Origin: Myxococcus hansupus
Lineage (GTDB): Bacteria > Myxococcota > Myxococcia > Myxococcales > Myxococcaceae
Direction of reading: 5' to 3'
NCBI RefSeq assembly: GCF_000280925.3
Contig: NZ_CP012109.1
Span: 2,934,501 to 2,998,500 of the forward strand
Length of the DNA stretch: 64,000 bases
Made by a program: the position numbers and the translations under genes. The notes beneath the pieces were generated by a model. That model ran no database searches. It was not told where the DNA came from and saw only the letters and a program-made list of their open reading frames with translations. Below are positions 18,801-29,476 of this stretch, in pieces (position 1 is the stretch's first letter; each line of letters opens with the position of its first letter).

Positions 18801-19947
18801 CGAGGGGGCTCCATTAGAGGTGGAGGCGCCGCCCGCGGCCGAGGCGGGCACCGAGTACGAGACGCTCGCCGAGTCCACCGAGGAGGAGGAGGACGCCGCC
18901 GCTCCGGCCGAGGTGAAGGCCACTCCGGACGCGGAAGAGGAAGGGAGCGTCGACCTGGCGGAGGAGCTCAAGGACGAGCTCGAGGCCGCGGGCGGTGCGC
19001 CGGAGGTCGCGGATCCTCAGGTGCAGGACGCGCTGGCGAAGCTTCGCGCGGGGACCAAGGAAGGTCTGTCTCCCGCTGACCACCATGACCTCGGCGTGGC
19101 GTACATGAGCATGGGGCTGGTCGACGACGCGATGCGCGAGTTCAACACCGCGCGCGCTGGCGGTGATGCTCGCGAGGTTCCGGGCATGACCGAGGCCGCG
19201 GAGGAGACCGAGTCCGAGCCGTCGGTGGCGTCCACCGCGAAGGCCGTGGTGAAGGCCGCCCTTGCTGCCGTGAAGAAGGCTTCGTCCATCGCGAAGGACA
19301 CGGTGGTGGAGGCCGTCTCGGGTTCCGATGAGGAGTCCACCGCTCCGGTCAGCAAGGCTCCCGCGAAGAAGGCGGGTGGCAAGAAGGCCTCGGCCAAGAA
19401 GGCGGCTGTGACCACCGCTCCGGCCAAGGCGGCGGGCTCGAAGGGCTCGGCCAAGGCTGCGGGTTCGAAGGGCTCGGCCAAGGCTGCGGGTGCGAAGGGC
19501 TCGGCCAAGGCGGCGGGTTCGAAGGCCCAGGCGGCGGGTTCGAAGGGCACTGCCAAGGCCGCAGGCGCGAAGGGCTCGGCCAAGGCGGCGGGTTCCAAGG
19601 CCAAGGCGGCGGGCACGAAGGGCACTGCCAAGAAGGCCTCGGCCAAGGCGGCGGGCGCGAAGGGCACTGCCAAGAAGGCCCCAGCCAAGTCGGCGGGCGT
19701 GAAGGGCTCCGCCAAGAAGTCGGCGGGCGCGAAGGGCGCTGCGAAGAAGGCCGCTGCGAAGAAGTCGGCCGCGAAGAAGGCCCCGGCCAAGACCGCGGCG
19801 AAGAAGGGTGCTGCTGCCGCCAAGAAGCCGGCGGTGAAGAAGGCCGCGGGCCGCAAGGCTCCGGCGAAGAAGGCCCCCGCCAAGAAGGCGGCGGCGAAAA
19901 AAACCACCCGGGCAAAACCCACGGCGCGGGCCAAGACCCGGCGGTAG
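15880..19947 (+). CDS. valS: Valyl-tRNA synthetase with long acidic, TPR-like and Lys/Ala-rich C-terminal extension
   Basis: Residues 1 to about 928 are a complete class I Val[15 protein letters not shown] (HIGH motif), the CP1 editing domain, [11 protein letters not shown] (KMSKS motif), an anticodon-binding domain, and the usual C-terminal coiled coil (about 867-928, [20 protein letters not shown]). It charges tRNA-Val and edits mischarged threonine. The protein then continues to 1355 residues: an acidic Glu/Thr/Ala-rich stretch (about 930-1040), a TPR-like unit ([19 protein letters not shown], near 1067), and from about 1160 to the end a histone-H1-like tail of repeated [15 protein letters not shown] and similar units. 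The frame is continuous, with no internal stop or frameshift. nadC follows after 11 bp. Confidence 0.95.
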   Translation: MTDTTELSKAYEPTEVEARRYAFWLERNYFRAEAPSDKPPFSIVLPPPNVTGSLHIGHALTATIQDILTRWKRMSGFNALWLPGTDHAGIATQMVVEKELKKTEGKSRHDLGREAFLERVWEWKGKFGARIGEQHRFLGASLDWSRERFTMDAQSSAAVREVFVRLHEQGLMYRAQKLINWCPSCRTALSDLEVEHEEKNGSIWHIRYPVKDSDRTLTVATTRPETMLGDTAVAVHPEDERYQDLIGKHVVLPLSGREIPIIADGELVDPKFGTGVVKVTPAHDFNDYQTGLRHKLPMLSILDEAARMTKETGKYAGLDRFEARKQVLADLQEQGLLEKEEPHKLSVGTCQRSATVVEPRLSPQWFVKIEPLAKPAIEAVEQGRTKFVPESWTNTYFHWMRNIHDWCVSRQLWWGHQIPAYYCTACSPRLGDDTDLPLDAATVKVGGVDFARAEPIVAREQPTSCPKCGGSTFIQDPDVLDTWFSSALWPFSTLGWPRNTPELQTFYPTSVMETGHDIIFFWVSRMMMMGLHFMNDVPFRTVYLHAMVRDEKGEKMSKTKGNVIDPLDVILGATADKLAPTLKNKFPQGMPAFGADALRFTLASLTQQGRDIKLSMDRLGGYKAFCNKLWNASRFALMNMGEFTLDARPLKERSLTLADRWILSRLQRATTEARASLETFGFAEAASTLYQFLWAEFCDWYIELAKGALYGTDDVAKDSTRAVLVYSLDRILRLLHPFMPFITEEIWQKLPMPRPVDSIMIASYPEPEADLLDEAAEAEMAPVIASIEGLRTIRGESNLSPATKVKAVVQSPDARTRELLERWRAYLMPLAGLSDVEIGAPGTKPPQAAAFVGTNLEIYVPLAGLIDLDAERERLRKEIARTEQEAAGVLRKLENPNFVAKAPPDVVEKDRARVEELKERAAKLQDHLQRIAPEPAMPAAPPTETVPPTEAEIATEADIATEADVVTEEPTTPPEGAPLEVEAPPAAEAGTEYETLAESTEEEEDAAAPAEVKATPDAEEEGSVDLAEELKDELEAAGGAPEVADPQVQDALAKLRAGTKEGLSPADHHDLGVAYMSMGLVDDAMREFNTARAGGDAREVPGMTEAAEETESEPSVASTAKAVVKAALAAVKKASSIAKDTVVEAVSGSDEESTAPVSKAPAKKAGGKKASAKKAAVTTAPAKAAGSKGSAKAAGSKGSAKAAGAKGSAKAAGSKAQAAGSKGTAKAAGAKGSAKAAGSKAKAAGTKGTAKKASAKAAGAKGTAKKAPAKSAGVKGSAKKSAGAKGAAKKAAAKKSAAKKAPAKTAAKKGAAAAKKPAVKKAAGRKAPAKKAPAKKAAAKKTTRAKPTARAKTRR

Positions 19948-19958
19948 CAGGAGGAGAC

Positions 19959-20843
19959 GTGCAGCAGCAGGATTACCTCGACCGGCTCATCGCGCTCGCT
20001 CTCGATGAGGACCTGGGGGCGGCGGGTGACGTCACCTCGCAGGCCCTCATTCCTCCTGACTACGAGGGCAGCGCGGAGTTGGTCGCCAAGGAACAGTTGG
20101 TGCTCGCGGGCCTGGATGCCTTCGTCCGCGTCTTCAAGACGGTCGACCCGAACGTCGAGGTGGAAGTGCTCCGCCGCGACGGTCAGGAGATCAAACCGAA
20201 GATGGTCGCCGCGCGGTGTCACGGCCGGATGCGCTCGCTGCTCGCGGCGGAGCGCACCGCGCTCAACATCGTGCAGCGGGCGGCGGGCATCGCGACGCTG
20301 GCTCAGCAGGCGATGACGTCGGTGCGCGGCTCCAAGCTGCGCGTCCTGGACACGCGCAAGACGCCGCCAGGCATGCGCACCGTGGCCAAGGACGCCGTTC
20401 GCATGGGCGGCGCGTCCAACCACCGCTTCGGCCTCTTCGATGGCGTCCTCATCAAGGACAACCACATCGCCGCGGTGGGGGGCTCCATCGCGGAGGCGCT
20501 GCGCCGCGCGAAGCTCAACGGCCCCCGGCTGTGCAAGATTGAAATCGAGGTCACCAACCTCAAGCAGTTGGCCGAGGCGCTCGAGCACGGCGCCGACGTG
20601 GTGATGCTCGACAACATGGACGACGCGCAGATTCGCGAGGCCGTGAAGCTGACGGCCGGCCGCGTGCCGCTCGAGGTCTCCGGTGGCGTCACGCTGGACC
20701 GGCTGCCCCGGTTGGCGAAGCTGGGCATCGACTTCGTGTCCATGGGCGCGCTGACGCACTCGGCGCGGGCCATGGACCTGTCGCTGGAAATCTCCGCCGC
20801 CGCCAAGCGGCCCGCGCGCGCCAAGCAGGCGAAGCCGGCGTAG
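19959..20843 (+). CDS. nadC: Nicotinate-nucleotide pyrophosphorylase (quinolinate phosphoribosyltransferase)
   Basis: This 294-residue enzyme converts quinolinate and PRPP to nicotinate mononucleotide in de novo NAD synthesis. Diagnostic segments are DEDLGAAGDVTSQAL at the N-terminus, ERTALNIVQRAAGIAT, VLDTRKTPPGMR, GGASNHRFGLFDGVLIKDNHI and LEVSGGVTLDRL. The start is a GTG at 19959 with AGGAGG 4 nt upstream, 11 bp after the valS stop, so the two probably form an operon. The C-terminal 15 residues are basic and Ala/Lys-rich, and may be non-catalytic. Confidence 0.96.
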   Translation: MQQQDYLDRLIALALDEDLGAAGDVTSQALIPPDYEGSAELVAKEQLVLAGLDAFVRVFKTVDPNVEVEVLRRDGQEIKPKMVAARCHGRMRSLLAAERTALNIVQRAAGIATLAQQAMTSVRGSKLRVLDTRKTPPGMRTVAKDAVRMGGASNHRFGLFDGVLIKDNHIAAVGGSIAEALRRAKLNGPRLCKIEIEVTNLKQLAEALEHGADVVMLDNMDDAQIREAVKLTAGRVPLEVSGGVTLDRLPRLAKLGIDFVSMGALTHSARAMDLSLEISAAAKRPARAKQAKPA

Positions 20844-20857
20844 CGCGCGAATCGGGG

Positions 20858-20880
20858 GAGGCGCCTGGCCCAGGCGCCTC
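20858..20880. terminator. Bidirectional terminator hairpin between nadC and the convergent phosphatase gene
   Basis: GAGGCGCCTG (20858-20867) pairs with CAGGCGCCTC (20871-20880) across a 3-nt loop. It sits between two convergent stop codons and can serve both strands. Confidence 0.65.
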
Positions 20881-20882
20881 GC

Positions 20883-22496
20883 TCACTTCCCGGTGAGCAC
20901 CTCAAAGCGCGGCTTGCCCTCCGCGGAGGCGGGCATCCCCATCTCCAGCAGCGCGGACAGGGTGGGCGCGAAGTCCACGGGGTCAATCTCCTCGAAGTAG
21001 GTCCCCGGCTTGATGCCCTTGCCCGCGAACACCATGGGCACCTGGGCATCGTAGGCGTACGGCGTGCCGTGGCTGGTGCCCGCGTCGCTGCCGTAGAGCA
21101 GGTGGAAGGGGCGCACCATGAAGAGCACGTCCCCGCTGCGGCCCGCGAAGTAGCTCTTGCGCATGCGCGGCAGGTAGCCCGCGATGTCCGGTGACGTGAA
21201 GAGGTCATCGCTCGCGACGGCCATCACCACCGCCGGTTGCTTCGCCATCCAGGCCGCCGCGGCTCGCCGCACCGCTGCATCCACCGCGCCGCCCTGGTGC
21301 GTCTTGCCGCCCAGGTACACGTCCAACTGCTCGAGCGTGGCCGTCACGTCGCCCCCGAACTGTTGGCTCAGGGCCTGCGTCAGTCCCATCGCCAGCTCCG
21401 TGGGGTTCACCCGCTTCGCCGGCAGGCCCGTGGCCGCCCACTGCTCCGGGGCCGCCGCGCCGCCGTGGTCCGCGGACAGCGCGATGACCAGGTTCCCCCG
21501 GCCTCCCGCGGCGCGCTCGGCGGCGGCGATGAGCTGCCCCATCGCCCGGTCCAACCGCAGCAGCGTGTCCTGCATCTCCCACGAGTACGGGCCGAACTCA
21601 TGGAAGACGAGGTCCGTTCCGCTGAAGCTCACCGCGAGCAGGTCGGGCACGTCGTCCTTGCCCAGGCCCTCGCCGGCGATGGCCGCCTTGGCCGCCTCCA
21701 CCAGAAAGTCATGGGAGTCCGGCGACAGCGCGAACGCCGAATAGAAGGTGGGCCCCGGGGAGGGCAGCCCGCCGTCCAGCGGGTGCGGGAAGGTGCGGCC
21801 CAGCCCGTAGACATCCGCCTCGGCGGGGCCTTCGTCCTCGCCCACGTACTCCGAGGCGGGCCGCATCAGCTCCCACTTCTTGCCGAAGGAGGCCTCGGGG
21901 AGCTTGCGCGCGTTGAGCGCCTTCACCCATTCGGGGAACTCCTTCGTGTACCAGGTGCCGGTGACGAACTTGCCCACCGTCTTGTTGAACCACCACGCCT
22001 GGCCCGCGCGGCCCGCCAGGGGGATGGCGGCGTGGGACTTGATGGACAGCGCCACCGCCTTGCCACGCTCCTGCGTCGCCACCCGCAGGCGGTCCGCCAG
22101 CGTCTCCGCCTGGATGTGGGCGGGGCCCGCGTCCTGGCCCGGCGTCTGCGGCACCTCCAGCACCGGGTGGGCGTCATCCGCGAAGGCGAGCACGCGCGTC
22201 ATCGTGGAGCGGTCCACCCACCGGTTGTCCACGATGCCGTGACGCCACGGGTTGGCGCCCGTGGACAGCGTGGTGTGGCCCGGGGCGGTGCGGCATTCGG
22301 CGTAGCCGTAGCGCGCATAAGGAAAGTACGCGCCCTGGGCGAGGAGCTGGCCCAGGCCCCCCTTCAACCGGTGCCGGTTGCGCAGCAGCACGTCGCTGCT
22401 GAGCGCGTCCACGCTGATGACGAGCGTGAGCCGGGGAGGGCGGGCAAGAGCGGGCAGGGCGGTCAGCGCCACGGCGAGGACGAATGCGCGAATCAT
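20883..22496 (-). CDS. Secreted alkaline phosphatase-superfamily (nucleotide pyrophosphatase/phosphodiesterase) protein
   Basis: The 537-residue protein has a signal peptide MIRAFVLAVALTALPALA, then RLTLVISVDALSSDVL, the first metal-binding Asp region of the alkaline phosphatase superfamily. GYAECRTAPGHTTLSTG carries the Thr nucleophile region. DLLAVSFSGTDLVFHEFGP and VIALSADHGGA give further Asp/His metal ligands. This is the type I phosphodiesterase/nucleotide pyrophosphatase pattern, like other predicted PhoA-superfamily (PafA-like) exported phosphatases. The ATG at 22496 was selected because it opens the signal peptide. It is probably periplasmic, releasing phosphate from organic monoesters or diesters. 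It is divergent from the thioesterase gene, with a promoter region of about 100 bp. Confidence 0.88.
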   Translation of the reverse strand: MIRAFVLAVALTALPALARPPRLTLVISVDALSSDVLLRNRHRLKGGLGQLLAQGAYFPYARYGYAECRTAPGHTTLSTGANPWRHGIVDNRWVDRSTMTRVLAFADDAHPVLEVPQTPGQDAGPAHIQAETLADRLRVATQERGKAVALSIKSHAAIPLAGRAGQAWWFNKTVGKFVTGTWYTKEFPEWVKALNARKLPEASFGKKWELMRPASEYVGEDEGPAEADVYGLGRTFPHPLDGGLPSPGPTFYSAFALSPDSHDFLVEAAKAAIAGEGLGKDDVPDLLAVSFSGTDLVFHEFGPYSWEMQDTLLRLDRAMGQLIAAAERAAGGRGNLVIALSADHGGAAAPEQWAATGLPAKRVNPTELAMGLTQALSQQFGGDVTATLEQLDVYLGGKTHQGGAVDAAVRRAAAAWMAKQPAVVMAVASDDLFTSPDIAGYLPRMRKSYFAGRSGDVLFMVRPFHLLYGSDAGTSHGTPYAYDAQVPMVFAGKGIKPGTYFEEIDPVDFAPTLSALLEMGMPASAEGKPRFEVLTGK

Positions 22497-22594
22497 TGGG
22501 ACGAGAACCATCTCTGGCGAGATGGTGAGAAGCAACCAACAACGCGTGTGACAGCTTGGACGCGGCACATCGCGCTGTTAGGGTCGGCCCCTTC

Positions 22595-23023
22595 ATGGTC
22601 GAGGCCCGTCTTCGCGTCATCTACGGCGATACCGATCAGATGGGTGTCGTCTACTACGCGAACTACTTCCGTTACTTCGAGTTCGCGCGCAGTGAGTACT
22701 TCCGCGCACGCGGTGGCAGCTACGCCGAGCTGGAGCGCTCGGGTGCCCTGCTACCGGTGGCCGAGGCGAGCTGTCAGTACAAGGCATCCGCGCGGTACGA
22801 CGATGTGTTGGTCATTGAAACCACCGTGAGCGAGTTGCGCCGCGCGTCCATCGTGTTCACCTACGCGCTGTTCCGCGACGGTGCGCCACGGACGCTGCTC
22901 TGCACCGGGATGACCCGTCACGCCTGCGTGGGGCGCGATGGCAAGCCGACGCGGCTGCCGGACACCCTCATCCGGCTGCTCGAAACACCCGAGCCTTCCC
23001 CAGGCTCTTCCACTTCCACCTGA
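22595..23023 (+). CDS. Acyl-CoA thioesterase, hotdog fold (YbgC/4HBT type)
   Basis: The 142-residue protein begins MVEARLRVIYGDTDQMGVVYYANYFRYFE in the ORF, the signature of the 4-hydroxybenzoyl-CoA thioesterase/YbgC family, with catalytic Asp in GDTDQMG. The start at 22595 was chosen because the conserved first strand starts here; the longer frame from 22556 adds non-family residues. Such enzymes hydrolyse short or medium acyl-CoA or acyl-ACP thioesters in the cytosol. glpX follows after 30 bp and an SRPBCC gene after that, so the three may share a transcript. Confidence 0.9.
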   Translation: MVEARLRVIYGDTDQMGVVYYANYFRYFEFARSEYFRARGGSYAELERSGALLPVAEASCQYKASARYDDVLVIETTVSELRRASIVFTYALFRDGAPRTLLCTGMTRHACVGRDGKPTRLPDTLIRLLETPEPSPGSSTST

Positions 23024-23053
23024 ACCCTTCCGGCATACCCAAGGAGCACACAC

Positions 23054-24019
<966 letters not shown>

Positions 24020-24061
24020 GACGCGGCACCCACTTCACCTCACGCCCCTCTGGAGGAACCC

Positions 24062-24487
24062 ATGCCTGGCGCTTCACGCACCATCGTCGTCAACGCCCCC
24101 ATCGAGAAGGTCTTCGACGTCGTCACCCAGTATGAGCGCTACCCGGAGTTCCTGCCGGAGGTGAAGGGCATCCGGACCGAGAACCGCCAGGGCAACACGG
24201 TGGACGTCCACTACAAGGTGGATGTGGTGAAGACCATCAACTACTCCATCCGCGTCACGGAGCAGCGTCCCACCCGCATGTCCTGGACCTACATCAAGGG
24301 CGAGTTCATGAAGGACAACCAGGGGAGCTGGGTCCTGGAGGCGCAGGGAGAGAACCAGACGAAGGCCACCTACACGGTGGAGATGGCACTGGGCGCCCTG
24401 GTGCCCAAGAGCGTTGTCTCCGCCCTGGTGGAGACGTCCCTCCCCAAGATGCTGGACGCCTTCAAGCGCCGCTTCGAGGCCCCCTGA
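24062..24487 (+). CDS. SRPBCC (polyketide cyclase/COQ10-like) family protein
   Basis: The 141-residue protein shows the START/Bet v1-like lipid-binding fold typical of the COQ10/RatA group: TIVVNAPIEKVFDVVTQYERYPEFLPEVKGI at the start in the translation, then VDVHYKVDVVKTINYSIRV and a long C-terminal helix LVETSLPKMLDAFKRRF. These proteins bind hydrophobic ligands such as quinones or act in toxin-like modules; nothing here identifies the ligand. GGAGG lies a few bases before the ATG. The gene order thioesterase-glpX-SRPBCC suggests an operon. Confidence 0.87.
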   Translation: MPGASRTIVVNAPIEKVFDVVTQYERYPEFLPEVKGIRTENRQGNTVDVHYKVDVVKTINYSIRVTEQRPTRMSWTYIKGEFMKDNQGSWVLEAQGENQTKATYTVEMALGALVPKSVVSALVETSLPKMLDAFKRRFEAP

Positions 24488-24911
24488 CATCGGTGTCCTG
24501 ATGTCACACCCCGGGCGGCTCGCGGGCGACCCCACCGTCGCTCGCAGGCCGCCCGAAGTCTTCGCGGACCCGGAATGCCCGGGTGCGTCGCAGCAGGCGG
24601 CCGGGCGGGGCCGGCAAAACGCCGGTTGCCACACGGGATATGGGGAGTATGCCCATGGGACGGTCCGCTTGCGGGCTGCATCGAGGGCATTAAAATGAAC
24701 ACCGTCCCGACGGGATTTTCGGCCTCCACGACATTTCTGCCCGGGGTGACCTGCCCCAGGTGTCGGGTGGCAGACGAGCAACCGTGCGAGATGGCTGCAA
24801 CGTACCCAGCGAAGAACCGGGGTTCTTAATTTGCATCTGATATTGGTGGAAATGGTATTGGGGCGGGATGGGCGTACATCGGGGTACGTAGGCTGAGGGA
24901 GACGAAGACCC
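24488..24911 (+). other. Intergenic stretch upstream of small gene
   Basis: This 424-bp gap contains a hairpin (CCGGC-AAAAC-GCCGG near 24609) and an AT-richer part around 24826-24862 that may hold a promoter for the small gene at 24912, but no consensus -35/-10 pair stands out. A 44-codon frame (24695-24829, starting MNTVPTGFSASTTF and containing a CPRC motif, with GAGGG 7 nt before its ATG) could be a small protein, but support is weak. Confidence 0.3.
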
Positions 24912-25088
24912 ATGCTCGACGCCTTCATCATCGAAGAGATCAAGCGCCGTGAGCGCCGCCGTGAGGAGCACGACCGGCCGGTGGTGGAGCTTCCGCTCCC
25001 CGTCCCGGACGACCGTCCTCGCCGTCGCACCGAGACGGAAGACGACAAGCCCCAGCGGGGCGTGGTGGTCATCGACCTGCTGTCCTGA
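24912..25088 (+). CDS. Small highly charged hypothetical protein (58 aa)
   Basis: The ATG at 24912 opens 58 codons reading MLDAFIIEEIKRRERRR, then an acidic and basic mixed middle with a Pro-rich turn (VELPLPVPDD) and a hydrophobic end VVVIDLL. GGGAGA lies about 9-14 nt upstream. Codon use is typical of the genome (third-position G or C almost throughout). It resembles small conserved myxobacterial proteins of unknown function, but I recognise no domain. It stands alone between the glpX group and the minus-strand ADP-ribosylglycohydrolase gene. Confidence 0.7.
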   Translation: MLDAFIIEEIKRRERRREEHDRPVVELPLPVPDDRPRRRTETEDDKPQRGVVVIDLLS

Positions 25089-25190
25089 CCTCGGGCGCGC
25101 GGCCTGACAGCCGCGCCCGTGTGTCCCCGAGCCCGCGGAGGCGGTCCTTCCCAGGACGGCCCCGCGGGCTTCGTGCATCCAGCCGCCGCC

Positions 25191-26261
25191 TCAGCCCTGC
25201 GTCAGCGCCAGCAGGTGGCGGGGGTGGTAGACTTCCCACAGCGGCCCCTTCACGGTGGCCAGCGCGTCCAGCACCTGTCGGCGCCACTCCTCGGGCAGGG
25301 CCTGCTCGCCATGGAAGGCGCCCAGGAGCGCGCCGGTAATCGTGGCGTGGGCCTCCGTGTCGCCTCCCCGGTGGACGACGTCCAGGAGGGCGGCCTCCGC
25401 GCTGGGGGCGTGGAGCAGCTCCCAGAAGGCCAGCCGGAAGGCGACCCGGACCGCGTGCTGGGCGCGGTGGAGGTGCAGCTCCGGCCCGTAGAGCATGGGG
25501 TCCTCTTGCTGGGCCGCCGCCAGGTCCTCCCGGAGCAGGCTGGCCGCGAAGCCCACCTCCTGCACGTGGTCCGCGGCGGAGCGCCCGAGCGCCGCGCCCG
25601 CCAGCAGCAGCCCGGACTCCGCGGCGGTGATGAGGTCCGTCGCCTTCAGGCCCGCGCCGTGGGTGACGGCGTGGCCAATGGCCGCGTTGAAGGCCGCGCA
25701 GGCGAGCTGGCAGCGCGGGTCGAAGTGGGTGAGGGCGGAGTCCTCCAGGGACGCCTGGGTGCGCGCGGCGGCGTCACCCGCCAGGTAGACGCCCAGCGGC
25801 GCGGTGCGCGACAGGCTCCCCGCGCCCGCGGGCTGGCGGTACGCGCGCAGCCAGACGCGCCGCCCCGCGCCCAGGGGCGGGAAGCCGGACGTGTCGCAGT
25901 CCTCGAACACGTCCTTCATGGGCTCGCTGACGTCGAAGGCGTGGGGCTGCCACGCGCGGTAACGACGCAGTGCGTCCGCGGCGTCGTAGCGTCGGAGGGC
26001 GCGCAGGCTGTGGCCCAGGCAGGCCGCGAGCTGGACCTCCTCCGTCACCTGGCCCCGGCGCAGCTCGTGGGGGCCGCCGCCCATCAACTTCAAGTAGGGG
26101 CCCTCCGCCTGTTTGGGAAACGAAACGGCCATGAAGGGCCGGTGCGCGGTGGGGACGGACAGCGCGTTGCCCACGGCCATGCCCAGCAGCGCGCCGCGGC
26201 GCCGTTGTGCGAGCAGAGGATCAGGCCCCTTCACGGCGGGGCGGCGTTGGGGCGGAGGCAT
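25191..26261 (-). CDS. ADP-ribosylglycohydrolase-family protein
   Basis: This 356-residue protein matches the ARH/DraG fold: RRRGALLGMAVGNALSVPTA near the N-terminus, a central GAGLKATDLITAAESGL, and near the C-terminus VHRGGDTEAHATITGALLGAF, the GGD-T metal-binding and ADP-ribose-binding motif. Relatives remove ADP-ribose from proteins or nucleic acids using magnesium. The usual TDDT-type first metal motif appears as RRGQVTEEVQLAACL, in which the Asp pair is replaced by Glu residues, so activity is uncertain. The start at 26261 (MPPPQRR) is one of several possible; no clear ribosome binding site separates them. It is divergent from eno. Confidence 0.8.
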   Translation of the reverse strand: MPPPQRRPAVKGPDPLLAQRRRGALLGMAVGNALSVPTAHRPFMAVSFPKQAEGPYLKLMGGGPHELRRGQVTEEVQLAACLGHSLRALRRYDAADALRRYRAWQPHAFDVSEPMKDVFEDCDTSGFPPLGAGRRVWLRAYRQPAGAGSLSRTAPLGVYLAGDAAARTQASLEDSALTHFDPRCQLACAAFNAAIGHAVTHGAGLKATDLITAAESGLLLAGAALGRSAADHVQEVGFAASLLREDLAAAQQEDPMLYGPELHLHRAQHAVRVAFRLAFWELLHAPSAEAALLDVVHRGGDTEAHATITGALLGAFHGEQALPEEWRRQVLDALATVKGPLWEVYHPRHLLALTQG

Positions 26262-26328
26262 TCGACGGGTGGACACTGTAGCAGCGCGACCTGCGACCAC
26301 GCTTGCCCCTCCCGGGGGGGTCTTCTAG

Positions 26329-27639
<1,311 letters not shown>

Positions 27640-27643
27640 GCCC

Positions 27644-28432
27644 GTGAGCGACAAGCCCAGACGCATCCTCGTCTCCAACGACGACGGTTACTTCTCCGAG
27701 GGGCTCCAGGCGCTGGTCGAGGCCGTGAGCCCCCTGGGCGAGGTGTGGGTGGTGGCTCCCGACCGGGAGCAGAGCGCCGCCTCCCACGCCATCTCCCTGC
27801 ACCGCCCCCTGCGCATCAAGGAGGTGCGGGAGCGGTGGTTCGCCGTCGATGGGACGCCCGCGGACTGCGCTTATCTGGCGATCAACCATCTCCTGAAGGA
27901 TGATCGCCCGGTCCTCATGGTTTCCGGCATCAACCACGGCGCGAACCTGGCCGAAGACATCATGTACTCCGGCACGGTGGCCGCGGCGATGGAGGGTGCG
28001 CTCCTGGGCGTCCCCGCCATCGCCTTCAGCCTCGTGTCCCGGCGTACGTTCGACTTCGGTCCGGGCGCCCGGTTCGCCCGGTCGCTGGTGGCCAGCGCGC
28101 TGTCCCGGCCGCTGCCGCCCAGGATGCTCCTCAACGTGAACATCCCCGGAGGCGTGGAGCCGGAGGGCTACGTCGTCACCCGTCAGGGTCGTCACTCGTA
28201 CGGCTTCGAGGTGGTGGAGAACGAAGACCCGCGCGGCCGGAAGTACTACTGGATTGGCGGCAGCGACTACCAGCACGAGGACATCCCGGGCAGCGACTGC
28301 AATGCCGTGTTCCGGGACAAGCGCGTCTCCGTCACTCCGCTGCACTTCGAGCTGACGGACCACGGCCGCCTCCCGGACCTCTCCGGGTGGCAGGTCGATG
28401 GTTTCCTCCGGCACGAACCGGAGGGTGCCTAG
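27644..28432 (+). CDS. surE: 5'/3'-nucleotidase SurE
   Basis: The 262-residue SurE phosphatase has the metal-binding start RILVSNDDGY (D13, D14), the SGINHGANLAEDIMYSGTVAAAMEG block, and VNIPG near residue 165. It removes phosphate from nucleoside 5'- or 3'-monophosphates and is linked to stress survival. The start is a GTG 4 bp after eno; a LysM/M23 gene follows almost directly. In many bacteria surE neighbours pcm and nlpD, and the nlpD-like partner is retained here. Confidence 0.95.
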   Translation: MSDKPRRILVSNDDGYFSEGLQALVEAVSPLGEVWVVAPDREQSAASHAISLHRPLRIKEVRERWFAVDGTPADCAYLAINHLLKDDRPVLMVSGINHGANLAEDIMYSGTVAAAMEGALLGVPAIAFSLVSRRTFDFGPGARFARSLVASALSRPLPPRMLLNVNIPGGVEPEGYVVTRQGRHSYGFEVVENEDPRGRKYYWIGGSDYQHEDIPGSDCNAVFRDKRVSVTPLHFELTDHGRLPDLSGWQVDGFLRHEPEGA

Positions 28433-28434
28433 CG

Positions 28435-29364
28435 TTGGCGTCGTGCGTGTCCAGCCGAGCGCTTGGGGCGCTCCGGGTGTTCCTCCTGGCCGTGACGTTG
28501 AGCGGCTGCGTGGGCACCCGGGTCTCCTCCGGGGCCGGCCCGGACACGGGACTGGACCCCGCGCCTGACGCCCCACGGGCCCAGGCCGCGGACACCGCCG
28601 AGCGGACCACGCCGCTGCCGTTCAACCTGCGCGGCGCGCATGCCGAGCCGGAGCTGGTGTCGGTGCGTCACGTCGTCGCCGCGGGCGAGACGATGTATCG
28701 CATCTCCAAGACGTACGGCCTCACGGTGGACGAGCTGGGCTCGGCCAACGGCATCAAGGCGCCCTGGACGCTGGCGGTGGGGCAGGAGCTCACCATCCCC
28801 GGCGTCGAGCGCAACGTGACGGTGCAGGCGCTGGCGGAGGCCGACGCGGAGCCGGTGCGGGCCTCCACGTCCACGGCGTCCCGGCGCAGTGTTCCCACCG
28901 CGGGGCGGCGCGAGGAGCCCCCCTCGCGGAGCCGGCCGCAGACACGCCCGGCAAGCGCGTCCCGCCCCCGGCTGGCCACGCAGGGGATGTTGGATTGGCC
29001 GCTGAAGGGCGTGCTGTACGGCCGCTTCGGCAAGAAGGGCAAGGAGCCGCACGACGGCATCGACCTGGCGGCGCCTTCGGGCACACCCGTGAAGACGGCG
29101 CAGGAAGGCACGGTCCTCTACGCGGGCGAGCAGCGGGGCTACGGCAACATCGTCATCGTCGAGCACGCCAACCGGCTGATTACGCTGTACGCCCACAACA
29201 AGGACTTGCGCGTGCGCACCGGGCAGAAGGTCCGCCGGGAGCAGGTCATCGCGACGGTGGGCGAGTCTGGCCGCACGTCCGGGCCGCACCTGCACTTCGA
29301 GGTCCGGTTGGATGGACGGCCGGTGGATCCTCTGGAGTACCTCGGCACGATGCCGTCCTCCTGA
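28435..29364 (+). CDS. nlpD: LysM and M23 peptidase lipoprotein, NlpD-like
   Basis: The 309-residue protein has a lipoprotein signal ending in lipobox LSGC, a LysM peptidoglycan-binding motif (VRHVVAAGETMYRISKTYG, about residues 79-124), a Ser/Arg/Pro-rich linker, and a C-terminal M23/LytM domain (HDGIDLAAPSGTPVKTA to GPHLHFEVRLDG). Unlike E. coli NlpD, which is degenerate, the zinc ligands H-x3-D and H-x-H are all present, so it may be an active cell-wall endopeptidase or an amidase activator. The TTG at 28435 has GGAGG about 9 nt upstream and begins 2 bp after surE; GTG at 28447 is an alternative. Confidence 0.88.
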   Translation: MASCVSSRALGALRVFLLAVTLSGCVGTRVSSGAGPDTGLDPAPDAPRAQAADTAERTTPLPFNLRGAHAEPELVSVRHVVAAGETMYRISKTYGLTVDELGSANGIKAPWTLAVGQELTIPGVERNVTVQALAEADAEPVRASTSTASRRSVPTAGRREEPPSRSRPQTRPASASRPRLATQGMLDWPLKGVLYGRFGKKGKEPHDGIDLAAPSGTPVKTAQEGTVLYAGEQRGYGNIVIVEHANRLITLYAHNKDLRVRTGQKVRREQVIATVGESGRTSGPHLHFEVRLDGRPVDPLEYLGTMPSS

Positions 29365-29476
29365 GCGAGGAGGCGAGGGCCTGCCCGGCTCCCTGGCGCC
29401 ATCCTGGGAGAAAGGTCCGCTGGGATCGTGCAGCCGGGCGCTCGTGCCGGGCCCGGGTGAGGGTAGAGTGCCGCCC

